DNA of 64,000 nucleotides from assembly GCA_017557625.1 (NCBI GenBank), contig JAFYYG010000052.1:21954-85953 (forward strand), given 5' to 3'. The number at the start of each line of letters is the position of its first letter. Within the stretch, counting starts at the first letter, position 1. Under the pieces are notes generated by a model. That model made no database searches. It was not told the DNA's origin and saw only the letters and a program-made list of their open reading frames with translations. Of this stretch, positions 37,664 to 46,048 are shown in pieces. The translations under genes were made by a program, and so were the position numbers. Origin of the DNA: Muribaculaceae bacterium. Lineage in GTDB: Bacteria > Bacteroidota > Bacteroidia > Bacteroidales > Muribaculaceae.

Positions 37664-37671
37664 TATATTTG
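37664..37671 (+). promoter_or_regulatory. -7 box of DUF4492-cydAB
   Basis: TATATTTG lies 28 bp before the DUF4492 ATG. The nearest TTTG is only 12 nt away (inside the second palindrome), so activation by a bound protein is plausible. Confidence 0.55.
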
Positions 37672-37699
37672 CGGACCACATTCTTAACTAATTGAAAAT

Positions 37700-37921
37700 A
37701 TGGAAGAAAAGAAGGGCTTTTGGGCACGGGCGGTTGACCTTTATGTTGACGGTTTCCGTTCAATGACGGTGGGTAAGACCTTGTGGATTATCATCGGCAT
37801 CAAGCTCATTATATTCTTTGTGATAATAAAAATACTGTTTTTTCCTAACTTCCTATCCTCTAAGAGCGATACCGATGAGGGTAAAGCGCAATATGTGCGT
37901 GAGCAACTCACTAAGAAATAA
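37700..37921 (+). CDS. DUF4492 small membrane protein of the cytochrome bd operon
   Basis: 73 aa. A short amphipathic N terminus (KKGFWARAVDLYVDGFRSMT), one membrane segment (LWIIIGIKLIIFFVIIKILFF) and a charged tail. DUF4492 proteins lie directly before cydA in many Bacteroidota and some epsilonproteobacteria. By size and position they look like small accessory subunits comparable with CydX, but that is inference. 71 bp to cydA; the gap contains a perfect palindrome and spacer words. Confidence 0.85.
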   Translation: MEEKKGFWARAVDLYVDGFRSMTVGKTLWIIIGIKLIIFFVIIKILFFPNFLSSKSDTDEGKAQYVREQLTKK

Positions 37922-37992
37922 GTGTTAAGTGGTTGCGATGCATCGCAACAAACTATAAACTGTGAACTTTGAACTATTAACTTATAACTATC
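37921..37992. repeat. hairpin-centred word spacer between DUF4492 and cydA
   Basis: After the stop: TAAGTGTTAAGT. Centre: the 18-bp perfect palindrome GTTGCGATGCATCGCAAC (37932-37949). Before the start: AACTATAAACTGTGAACTTT and further AACTAT/AACTTAT words. Left and right halves are roughly complementary, so the intercistronic RNA can fold on itself. Confidence 0.65.
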
Positions 37993-39579
37993 ATGGGTGA
38001 CTTATTAATGACAGTAGTCGATTGGTCGAGGGCGCAATTCGCGTTGACAGCCTGTTATCACTGGCTGTTTGTGCCGTTGACGCTAGGACTGGGAGTAATA
38101 ATCGGTGTGATGGAGACCATCTATTATCGCACTCGCGATGAGAAATGGCTTGCCACCACCAAGTTTTGGATGACCGTCTTTGGCGTGAACTTCGCCATTG
38201 GCGTGGCAACGGGCATCATCCTCGAGTTTGAGTTTGGCACTAACTGGTCAAACTATAGCTGGTTTGTGGGTGACATCTTCGGTGCGCCGCTTGCCATCGA
38301 GGGAATTCTCGCCTTCTTCATGGAATCGACGTTCATTGCTGTGATGTTCTTCGGTTGGAAGAAGGTGTCGCCCAAGTTCCATCTTGCCGCTACATGGCTC
38401 ACGGCTTTAGGAGCGAGCATCTCGGCATTGTGGATTCTTGTGGCAAACTCGTGGATGCAATATCCTGCTGGTTGCACCTTCAATCCCGAGACGATGCGAA
38501 ATGAGATGACCAACTTCTGGGACGTGGCATTCTCACCGATGGCTATGGCGAAGGTGTTCCACACCGTGACCAGCGCTTGGGCGCTCAGCGGTGCCTTTGT
38601 GGTGGGCGTGTGCGGATGGCTGCTGCTGAAAAAACGCAACCGCGACCATGCCTTGCGAAGCCTCAAGGTGGGCGGCTGGGTAGGACTGATAGGCATCGTC
38701 CTCACCAGTATCAGCGGCGACACCTCGGCAGTCCAGGTCGCTAAGCATCAGCCGATGAAACTCGCTGCGATGGAGGGCCTCTACAAGGGCGAGCAAGGCC
38801 AGTCGATAGTGGCATTCGGCATTCTCAACCCATCGAAGGAGGTTGGCGATAGCAATGACCCTTATCTATTTGATATTTCTATTCCTCACGGCCTTGCATT
38901 CTTGGCAACCCATGATTTCAACGCCTTTGTGCCTGGTATAGAGGATATTATTGACGGTAAGTCGATGGATGCCGACGGTAAGCCCATCAACACAGTGTCT
39001 TACGCTGACCGCATAGAACAAGGAAAGTTGGCTAAAGATGCGCTCGGAGTGTATCAGAAGGCGCACAGAATAGGCGATAGTATCACCATGCAGGAACAAA
39101 GTAAGGTTATTGATGATAATTTCAAGCATTTGGGTTATGCTTACCTAGATAAACCCGAGGAAGCTGTGCCCAATGTGCCGTTGACGTTCTACACCTTCCA
39201 CCTGATGGTGACAATAGGTGGTTATCTTGTGCTGTTCTTCATTGTGGTGCTTCTGTTACTCTACAAGCCTGAAGGGATTCCTTGGAAAGAAAAACTGGCG
39301 AAACCAGCCTATTGGCTTGCTATTCTCACCATTCCGCTTACTTACCTGTGTTCGATGTGCGGATGGATAGTCGCCGAGGTGGGCCGCCAGCCGTGGACCA
39401 TCCAAGACCTTATGCCCAACAAGGTAGCTATAAGCGACCTCTCAGCTGGATATGTGCAGACCACCTTCTGGATCTTTGCTGTGGTGTTCACCGCGCTGCT
39501 AATTGCCGATGTAAGCATCATCTGCAAGCAGATTTCCAAGAAATCGAAGACTGATCTCAATGTAGTAGAAACAAAATAA
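37993..39579 (+). CDS. cydA: cytochrome bd quinol oxidase subunit I
   Basis: 528 aa, about nine membrane segments. Haem ligands are recognisable: His in ALTACYHWLFVPLTLG (~19, b595) and in KVFHTVTSAW (~190, b558). GRQPW (~463) is the hallmark motif. The Q-loop (~260-385) has PHGLAFLATHDFNAFVPG and is of intermediate length. It oxidises menaquinol and reduces O2 with high affinity, allowing life at nanomolar oxygen. Operon: DUF4492-cydA-cydB, with 19 bp between cydA and cydB. Confidence 0.96.
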   Translation: MGDLLMTVVDWSRAQFALTACYHWLFVPLTLGLGVIIGVMETIYYRTRDEKWLATTKFWMTVFGVNFAIGVATGIILEFEFGTNWSNYSWFVGDIFGAPLAIEGILAFFMESTFIAVMFFGWKKVSPKFHLAATWLTALGASISALWILVANSWMQYPAGCTFNPETMRNEMTNFWDVAFSPMAMAKVFHTVTSAWALSGAFVVGVCGWLLLKKRNRDHALRSLKVGGWVGLIGIVLTSISGDTSAVQVAKHQPMKLAAMEGLYKGEQGQSIVAFGILNPSKEVGDSNDPYLFDISIPHGLAFLATHDFNAFVPGIEDIIDGKSMDADGKPINTVSYADRIEQGKLAKDALGVYQKAHRIGDSITMQEQSKVIDDNFKHLGYAYLDKPEEAVPNVPLTFYTFHLMVTIGGYLVLFFIVVLLLLYKPEGIPWKEKLAKPAYWLAILTIPLTYLCSMCGWIVAEVGRQPWTIQDLMPNKVAISDLSAGYVQTTFWIFAVVFTALLIADVSIICKQISKKSKTDLNVVETK

Positions 39580-39598
39580 AAAAGAGGAGGACGCAACT

Positions 39599-40738
39599 AT
39601 GACACACGAAATGTTACAAAACTATTGGTGGCTGATAATGTCGGTGCTTGGCGCACTGCTGGTGTTCCTGCTCTTTGTGCAGGGCGGACAGTCGATGCTC
39701 ATCACTACCAAGAAAGAGAAACGCCCGTTGCTCATCAACTCGCTTGGGCGCAAATGGGAGCTTACTTTCACTACTTTAGTGACCTTTGGCGGAGCTTTCT
39801 TCGCCTCGTTCCCGCTGTTCTACAGCACCAGCTTCGGTGGTGCCTACTGGCTGTGGATTCTTATCCTTTTCAGCTTTGTGGTCCAGGCTGTTGCCTACGA
39901 GTACCGCACCAAGCATGGCAACGTGTATGGCACAAAGTTCTACGACACCTTATTATTAATAAATGGTTTTGCCGGTCCTGTGCTTCTTGGCGTGGCGGTG
40001 GCAGGAATGTTCTTTGGCGCCGATTTCACCGTTGAGAAAACCAATATCCTCGATGTTCAGGCCGCTACAATCTCGAAGTGGGGTCCTCATCATGGCCTTG
40101 AGGCTATAGCCTGCTGGAAGAACCTGCTCTTCGGGTTTATGGTGTTCTATCTGGCCCGCACATTGGCGTCGCTCTATTTCATCAACAACATCAATGACGA
40201 AGAGGTGCAGCGTGGCCAGCACAAGCGGCTCTTTATCAACTCTACAATCTTTGTGGTGCTGTTCCTGGCTGTAGTGGCAGTGATTCTCACATCGCCTGGA
40301 GTGGAAATTGACGAGGTCGGGAATGCCATTTGGGTGCCAAACAAGTATCTTACCAACTACGTGCAGATGTGGTGGGCACTCGGAGCATTGCTCTTTGGCG
40401 TGGCGATGGTGCTCAATGGCATCATCAAGTCGCTGCTCAAGAAAACCTACAAGAAAGGCATCTGGTGGGCTGGCATCGGTGTGGTGCTTGTGGTGATGAG
40501 CCTGTTCTGGGTAGTGGGTTACAACCACACCGCTTATTATCCCTCGCTGCAGGATGTGCAGCATTCACTCACTCTCGCTAACAGCTCGTCGTCTGAGTTC
40601 ACGCTCACAGCCATGAGCTACGTGTCGCTGCTTGTTCCATTTGTCCTTGCCTACATCGTGTGGGTGTGGCGTAAAATGGACCACACTAAGCTCACCGACG
40701 AGGAAATCAATCAAGCCGGCGACGATGAAATTTATTAA
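39599..40738 (+). CDS. cydB: cytochrome bd quinol oxidase subunit II
   Basis: 379 aa, eight to nine membrane segments. NYWWLIMSVLGALLVFLLFVQGGQ at the start is the CydB N terminus; INSLGRKWELTFTTLVTFGGAFFASFPLFYS also matches. It stabilises the haem centres in CydA. The C terminus is hydrophilic (EEINQAGDDEIY). The spacer after the stop holds one GCTCAATGCACAAT word and five TCTAGA words. Confidence 0.95.
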   Translation: MTHEMLQNYWWLIMSVLGALLVFLLFVQGGQSMLITTKKEKRPLLINSLGRKWELTFTTLVTFGGAFFASFPLFYSTSFGGAYWLWILILFSFVVQAVAYEYRTKHGNVYGTKFYDTLLLINGFAGPVLLGVAVAGMFFGADFTVEKTNILDVQAATISKWGPHHGLEAIACWKNLLFGFMVFYLARTLASLYFINNINDEEVQRGQHKRLFINSTIFVVLFLAVVAVILTSPGVEIDEVGNAIWVPNKYLTNYVQMWWALGALLFGVAMVLNGIIKSLLKKTYKKGIWWAGIGVVLVVMSLFWVVGYNHTAYYPSLQDVQHSLTLANSSSSEFTLTAMSYVSLLVPFVLAYIVWVWRKMDHTKLTDEEINQAGDDEIY

Positions 40739-40800
40739 TGCTCAATGCACAATCTAGAATTTCTAGACTATCTAGTTGTCTAGAACATCTAAAAAAACTA
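40736..40800. repeat. GCATTATGCAT- and TCTAGA-word spacer after cydB
   Basis: AATGCTCAATGCACAATCTA after the stop, then repeated TCTAGA-like words to about 40795. Orientation of the first word matches that after ubiE and the acyltransferase. Confidence 0.65.
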
Positions 40801-40814
40801 ACAACTAATAACTT

Positions 40815-41297
40815 ATGAAACGATTTATATTGATTTTGCTCGCTGTTGCGGTGGGCGTGGCTGGGTTTAATGCCGATGCCAAGAAGAAACGTCGTAGTCA
40901 CAAGCGCAAGGCTAAAACGACCATCGTACAGCCCGAACCTAAGGGATATGAGATAGTGGAAGGTGACTATGATGGCGTGATGGAGTATGAGAAAGCCAAG
41001 TATCCACCCGAATATCCTGGTGGCAATGAGGGATTAAGTAAGTTCCTATCCGAAAATATCAAATATCCCAAGAGTGCCGAGAAGAACGGCGTTCAGGGAA
41101 CTGTGGTGCTGCAGTTCGTCGTGGAGAAGTCGGGCGCGATAAGCAACGTGAAAGTGGTCAGGAGCGTGGATAAGGCCCTCGACAACGAGGCGGTGCGTGT
41201 GGTGAAGCAGATGAAGCACTTCATCCCCGGCTACAACGAAGACCACGCCGCAGTGCGTGTGCTCTACACCCTGCCGGTGAAGTTCAAGCTGGAATAA
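40815..41297 (+). CDS. stand-alone TonB C-terminal-domain protein
   Basis: 160 aa. Signal peptide (ILLAVAVGVAGFNADA), a very basic linker (KKKRRSHKRKAKTT), then a TonB_C fold (~60-160: YPPEYPGGNEGLSKFLSENIKYP, GVQGTVVLQFVVEKSGAISNVKVVRSVDKALDNEAVRVVKQM). There is no cytoplasmic or inner-membrane anchor region and no ExbBD genes nearby, so it cannot be a normal energy transducer. It may bind peptidoglycan or a TonB box from the periplasm. A second protein of the same build is at 47350-47802. Confidence 0.8.
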   Translation: MKRFILILLAVAVGVAGFNADAKKKRRSHKRKAKTTIVQPEPKGYEIVEGDYDGVMEYEKAKYPPEYPGGNEGLSKFLSENIKYPKSAEKNGVQGTVVLQFVVEKSGAISNVKVVRSVDKALDNEAVRVVKQMKHFIPGYNEDHAAVRVLYTLPVKFKLE

Positions 41298-41362
41298 CCG
41301 ATTCGGGTTTTACTGCTCTCAAAATTGACCAATGGAGGCGTTACGTTTAGGCTCGTGTGCCT

Positions 41363-42892
41363 CTACTCTTGTCCAACATACACAGCACGAACACTCGAGC
41401 CCCAATGACGGGAGTATAAGGCTGGAGTAAGCGACCCCATACTGCTATTGCGGAACCCCAGAGTAACAGCATAGTTTTGCGGCTCATCGTCGAACATAAT
41501 GCGTGACCAATAGTTGCCACCGGATTCTTCTCCTCCATATCCACCGTTGCCAACAGGCCATCCGGCAGCCGGGAAGAAAACGGCTCTATTGTTTGTGTTA
41601 CTCTTGAAAAGATAGCCCTCCGTTCCGTTGATGTTGGTCCACTGACCTGTGGTGTTGTGCAAAAGTTCCCAAATTTGCTGCCCTGAAGGCATGCGCCACT
41701 CTGGTCCCCAATTCACGTATGCGGCATCATCTTCTGGTTCAAGTTCTGTCCTGTTATCGACAGTGCCATAGTTGCTCATGGAGCAGTACTTCGTGATTTT
41801 ATGGTCGTCACCACCGCTGTACCACTTGTAGCCACTCTTTGTATAGGACGGCTTGGTAACGGTTTCGCCCCAGGCGTAATAATTTCCATGTTCTAACGGG
41901 ACCTTGGCACCAATATTACAGCACGCCCACTTTGTCCCCGACGGCAAGCCAAGGTCAATAATGTGCGGATGATTTGAGTCGGGGCAGAACTCATTAGAGA
42001 AATACAGTGTTGAGCCATCCCAGGTGACTTGCATATAATAGGCGCTGCCATACGTGAAAGTTTTATATGATTTCAATGCGTCGGTAGTGGTGACAGCATT
42101 GCCATTTACAACTGCTTTAAGCTTGGCATTGTTGATTGACACACCATCAACAGAGACATTTGGAATGTACCATGACACTATTGTGCCTGTTGCACCTGCG
42201 GGTATTGTTATTTCATCACTCTCGGCATCGCTTTGCATTTCCTGTCCACCCCTTTTACCGTCGGGCAGCAAAATAGAGGCATTGTACTTGTACCACGGAG
42301 TATGTGCATCAAATCCTGAGTGCTTGAACGTGATGCTGGCATCCGACACATTGTTGACATAGAGAACCTCGTAGGCACACAGGTGACGGAAATTTGCTTT
42401 GTTGCCGTCCTTCTTGGCTGTGAACCACATTGGCAGCAATATTTCATTACTTCTTTCGGTGCTCACACGCTTCATAGTGCACAAGCCTATAACATTTGAG
42501 TCATAGAGATAAACTTCAGCTCCCATCACACCTATAACGTCATAGTCTCGGTCGGGTTTGACCGACTTGGGCAGTGTGAACTGGAAAGAGCAGGTCTTGC
42601 CATCGCTGCTTATGTCATAAATGGTGGATGGACTCTCAACTTGATATACTTTGTCGTCTTGACGGACAATAATATGAATCTTATCGCCGTCTTTCCAACG
42701 TGAAGACAAATTGAAGCCGTCAGCAGCTGGCACGCCATTTATAATGCTGCCAGGTCGGGAGGAAGACAAGTCGTCGGCTGGCATCGTGGCGGTGAAGGTT
42801 ACCTGGCGATTTTCAAGATTGTTGTCTTCACATGATGTCAACAGCGCTATACACGCTAATAAGGCAATTAAAGAGAGTAAATATTTTATCAT
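41363..42892 (-). CDS. lipoprotein with fimbrillin-like N-terminal and FISUMP-like C-terminal domains
   Basis: 509 aa. Lipobox LLTSCED. Residues ~25-310 are beta-rich and fimbrillin-like (FTATMPADDLSSSRPGSI, WKDGDKIHIIV, the DG..SFQFTLP and ILLPM... strands), as in Bacteroidales Mfa/FimA-related proteins. Residues ~318-505 form a FISUMP-like domain (HIIDLGLPSGTKWACCNIGA, YYAWGETVTKPSY, WRMPSGQQIWEL, FFPAAGW, YWS.., GSSVRAVYV), common in Bacteroidota surface proteins. Probably surface-exposed and adhesive or ligand-binding. 22 bp after the MG2-domain gene on the same strand, so one operon. Confidence 0.75.
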   Translation of the reverse strand: MIKYLLSLIALLACIALLTSCEDNNLENRQVTFTATMPADDLSSSRPGSIINGVPAADGFNLSSRWKDGDKIHIIVRQDDKVYQVESPSTIYDISSDGKTCSFQFTLPKSVKPDRDYDVIGVMGAEVYLYDSNVIGLCTMKRVSTERSNEILLPMWFTAKKDGNKANFRHLCAYEVLYVNNVSDASITFKHSGFDAHTPWYKYNASILLPDGKRGGQEMQSDAESDEITIPAGATGTIVSWYIPNVSVDGVSINNAKLKAVVNGNAVTTTDALKSYKTFTYGSAYYMQVTWDGSTLYFSNEFCPDSNHPHIIDLGLPSGTKWACCNIGAKVPLEHGNYYAWGETVTKPSYTKSGYKWYSGGDDHKITKYCSMSNYGTVDNRTELEPEDDAAYVNWGPEWRMPSGQQIWELLHNTTGQWTNINGTEGYLFKSNTNNRAVFFPAAGWPVGNGGYGGEESGGNYWSRIMFDDEPQNYAVTLGFRNSSMGSLTPALYSRHWGSSVRAVYVGQE

Positions 42893-42914
42893 AACAATAA
42901 GTGTTTAGGTGTTA

Positions 42915-45626
42915 TTATTTCTTTGTAATTCTCTTCACAGCATGTATGAGTTCTCCATTGGAAGTAACGCCCTCCACTGTGATGGTGTAACTGGTGCTGG
43001 CGTCATCGTTGGTATAGAAGTTGAAGCGGGCTTGCTTGTTGTTTACGATGGAGATGCTTGGATTCCAGTATAGAGTCTCGCGCAAGTCAGTGCCTTCGCC
43101 AATGCCATTGTCGCCGGTGTCATAGCGTGGTGCGTAAAACTCGGCGGGCTTTTGGTAGCCGAGAGGAGAAACTACCTTTAAGGTAATGTCTGTTCTTCTT
43201 GTAACTTTCTCACTGCCATCTTTAGTTGTAACACATAAAACACCGCCCTTATATCGCCCGCCACCAATTGCTATTGCAGCATATCCTGGTATATAATCAA
43301 TTTGTTTTACAGCATCAAAGGGATACATTTGAATAAGATAGTTGAATGTGTTGTCAATAGATGATTCCATAACCATTGATGATATTTGAGATCTCGACGC
43401 TATTCTCCTTGCATTCGGATTCATTGCTACACTACCATTACTGGTGACATCTGTCTCTAAAGGAACACCATCGACAAGAATACCAACTCGTTGATTCCTA
43501 TCTCTTATGCTATATAACCCTTTATCATTTTTGGCAATTCCAGCAAAATATCGTATGGCATTATCAAAGGAATTAATACCTCGTTTCTCAAAGAACTGAT
43601 AGTCATAGCTTTTCACAGAAAGAAGCTCATACACAGTTTCAGGTTTTTTTATTATTCTTTTAGATACTACAACCTCATCAAGCAAAATAGTTGCAACTCC
43701 ATCGATATAACTCAAACGGTTTTTCTCGTTGCTGATGTAGCTAATTTCTTGTTCATCAATGACGTTTTGGTCCAATAGTTTTTTAGTGAAAGGAATAGTT
43801 GAAACTATTGGAAACATATCATCGTCAATTTTGAGATTGCTTAATGTTGAGCCTTTAGGGCTCTCGGCTTGAACCACAAACTTAACGCTGTCGGGAAAAG
43901 ACATGTTGTCGATAAACCATTGACCATTAGAGTCGCTTAATGTAGTCTCGGCATAGCGTATGTCGGGAGCAATAACCTTAATTGTTGCGTTCTCCATCAG
44001 TTTATTGCGCCATTCTGTACGAATTGTGCCACTCATTGCTTGCCCCTGCTCGATGGGGAATTGTGGCGCTACACATTTCCCAATGAGGGCATGAGGCACA
44101 TCATATCGCCGCCAGCCTTGCGTCATCATGAGCATGTCGAGTTCTTGCTGGCGGTTTTGGGCGGAGAAATACCATGCGGGATTGCTGATGCGTCCTTGCA
44201 GATCGCTCTGAAGCAGTAGATTGGTGAATATTGAGGTGGTGCTATCGGAAACGATGGTGCGGTTATCGGTGACACTTACCGCGAAGTTGCCCGTCGTGTC
44301 ATAAAACTCGCTTATGTCAACGGTCGCCTGCACAAGTTCGCGGCTCTCATAGCCTGTCTTGTTGCTATTGAGTTTTGCGACTGGCGCTTGCTTGCCAGTG
44401 ATGAAGAAAAGCCGCTCGCTGAGCATGCGTCCCTTGTCGTTCATCAGCAAAGCTTGCACGACTCCTGCTGGCAGGGTGTCGGTCTCAACAGTTACGCTTC
44501 CCAATCCTGTGGCCAGCAACCTTCCTCGTTGCTGAACCGCTATCGTTGCCCTGTTTTGCAGACTTCCCTTAGCCTCAATCTTTACCGCTTTGTCTTCTTT
44601 TTTTACTTGAATTACAGTCGCGTCGCTTCTCACTTGTGGCAGGTCGAAAGTCTTTTCTCCGAGTTCGTCATTGTAGCAAACCGCTTGATAGACCACATCG
44701 GCTTGTGGCGCGAATGAGGTAATTCCCATGCCGTCGTGCGAGGTTTTCAGTTGAGCCACTTTTTTGCCAGTGTCATCAACGATGTCGCCTCTGATGTCTA
44801 TAGACTTGCCGTTGTTGTCCATAGCCTTGAAAGTCATGCGGTTATCAAATCCTGGAACCAAGTAGCCTCCCTCGGGATAGAAGCTAACATCATAAGTGGT
44901 TTTGCTGCTTGATGGAAAGGTGATGTACTTTCCGTAGTTGCCATACTGCACAAATAAGGCCCCATCGCGCAAATCCTTGTGGTCCACCTCAATGCTCAGG
45001 TTGCGGTCGCTGCCTTGCCAGTCGGAGGTCTTGCCGTTTGGTAGGGTATAAGTGAAGGAATTATAAGGGCATGGCTGGCCTGTCTCGGTGTCGAGGTATC
45101 GCAGATTGATTTTCAGACTCTCATTGTCTTTGCCTTGGTTTTTCCATTCAAACTCATGATCGATTTTGCGTTTGATGGCAAACGAACTTGTGATTTTCAC
45201 CTTTTTCTTGAAAAAGTATTGCTCTCCCTGGTTCTGCATGAACATTGTGTAGGCAGTAAGGGTGTATTCTCCTTCGGCGATTTTAGTAGGGTCTAGGGGG
45301 AGATATCCCTTGAACACCCCGTCATGCTCTTTAATCTTGATGCGCATGTCAACGGTGTTCATGGGGCTAATAAGTTCCACATAGACAAATTTGCTGGCAT
45401 CTACTGGCTGATGATTAACAGCATTGACCACAAAGGCGCGAAGCCAGATGGTGTCGCCTGTGATATAGTAGGGTTTGTCGGTCATCACATGGATTTTCTC
45501 CTGCGGATAGTTATACACCTGCCAGTCAAGATTCTGCTTATACTGCTCAAAATCCTGGTCATACGCAGAAGAAATCAAAAACATCATCAATAAAAAAAAA
45601 GCTAAAAATAGTCTAAGGTGCTTCAT
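42915..45626 (-). CDS. large exported protein with MG2-like domains and TonB-plug domain without barrel
   Basis: 903 aa with an N-terminal signal. Early part: MG2/macroglobulin-like (YPQEKIHVMTDKPYYITGD TIWLRAFV is split here for length), continuing in Ig-like modules to ~600, with a carboxypeptidase-regulatory-like segment (IRTEWRNKLMENATIKV). Then VATILLDEVVVSKR begins a TonB-receptor plug-like domain (~645-780: RYFAGIAKNDKG, VGILVDGVPLE, VKQIDYIPGYAAIAIGGGRYKGGVLCVTTK). A final Ig-like domain contains ETLYWNPSI. There is no beta-barrel, so it is not a transporter. Known of the type: Bacteroidota MG2-plug proteins of unknown function. Operon with the FISUMP lipoprotein. Confidence 0.72.
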   Translation of the reverse strand: MKHLRLFLAFFLLMMFLISSAYDQDFEQYKQNLDWQVYNYPQEKIHVMTDKPYYITGDTIWLRAFVVNAVNHQPVDASKFVYVELISPMNTVDMRIKIKEHDGVFKGYLPLDPTKIAEGEYTLTAYTMFMQNQGEQYFFKKKVKITSSFAIKRKIDHEFEWKNQGKDNESLKINLRYLDTETGQPCPYNSFTYTLPNGKTSDWQGSDRNLSIEVDHKDLRDGALFVQYGNYGKYITFPSSSKTTYDVSFYPEGGYLVPGFDNRMTFKAMDNNGKSIDIRGDIVDDTGKKVAQLKTSHDGMGITSFAPQADVVYQAVCYNDELGEKTFDLPQVRSDATVIQVKKEDKAVKIEAKGSLQNRATIAVQQRGRLLATGLGSVTVETDTLPAGVVQALLMNDKGRMLSERLFFITGKQAPVAKLNSNKTGYESRELVQATVDISEFYDTTGNFAVSVTDNRTIVSDSTTSIFTNLLLQSDLQGRISNPAWYFSAQNRQQELDMLMMTQGWRRYDVPHALIGKCVAPQFPIEQGQAMSGTIRTEWRNKLMENATIKVIAPDIRYAETTLSDSNGQWFIDNMSFPDSVKFVVQAESPKGSTLSNLKIDDDMFPIVSTIPFTKKLLDQNVIDEQEISYISNEKNRLSYIDGVATILLDEVVVSKRIIKKPETVYELLSVKSYDYQFFEKRGINSFDNAIRYFAGIAKNDKGLYSIRDRNQRVGILVDGVPLETDVTSNGSVAMNPNARRIASRSQISSMVMESSIDNTFNYLIQMYPFDAVKQIDYIPGYAAIAIGGGRYKGGVLCVTTKDGSEKVTRRTDITLKVVSPLGYQKPAEFYAPRYDTGDNGIGEGTDLRETLYWNPSISIVNNKQARFNFYTNDDASTSYTITVEGVTSNGELIHAVKRITKK

Positions 45627-45770
45627 AATGGTATGACTATTAAAAATGGCAAATATGATTGATTGTCACTTATTAAACGCACTATTATACATAATACTGC
45701 ACCAAGAAGAGGAAACTTAACATTTCTTAACCACCCCCCCATAATCGTTAAAGAACGCTAATGAGAAACA
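45627..45770. other. leader region of the MG2-protein operon
   Basis: AT-rich, no gene. The minus strand has CATATTTG (45650-45657), one base off a -7 box, without a good -33. A C-run (45731-45740 region) precedes it. Confidence 0.3.
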
Positions 45771-46000
45771 GTTAAGACATTTTGAGGTGTCAAGTGTACC
45801 AAGAGACAAGTCGGAGACTTGGCGGTGTGCGAAAAATGCGATTAAGTGAGAAAAGCAGAGCTTGCTCAATGCCTTGCGAACGTGAGCATTTAATCTAAAC
45901 ACATTGTGCGTTCCAGCTCGAAGAGTTGGGGGGCACTGAGCGCCCACTATATGATAGACTAATGGTGCAAGTCTATGCATTAGGCAGAACTTGCACCATT
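45771..46000 (-). ncRNA. multi-hairpin element, candidate structured RNA or dispersed repeat
   Basis: At least five stems in ~230 bp: CAAGTC/GACTTG (about 45809-45824), a GAGnAAGC/GCTTGCTC-like stem (about 45848-45868), CAGCTC/GAGTTG (about 45914-45930), GGGC/GCCC (about 45931-45945) and a 12-bp perfect stem AATGGTGCAAGT (45961-45972) with ACTTGCACCATT (45989-46000). An 87-codon frame on the minus strand (45717-45980) runs through it but looks like an artefact. Strand is uncertain; both flanking genes are on minus. Confidence 0.45.
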
Positions 46001-46048
46001 GCTGTTAGGTAAGGAGTTGCGTTTTTCCTTCTTTAATTCCTTTAAAAA

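Noticed and set aside
45717-45980. 87-codon minus-strand frame between porQ and the MG2-protein gene
   Set aside because: No signal, motif or promoter; it runs through several perfect hairpins and is better explained as structured non-coding sequence.
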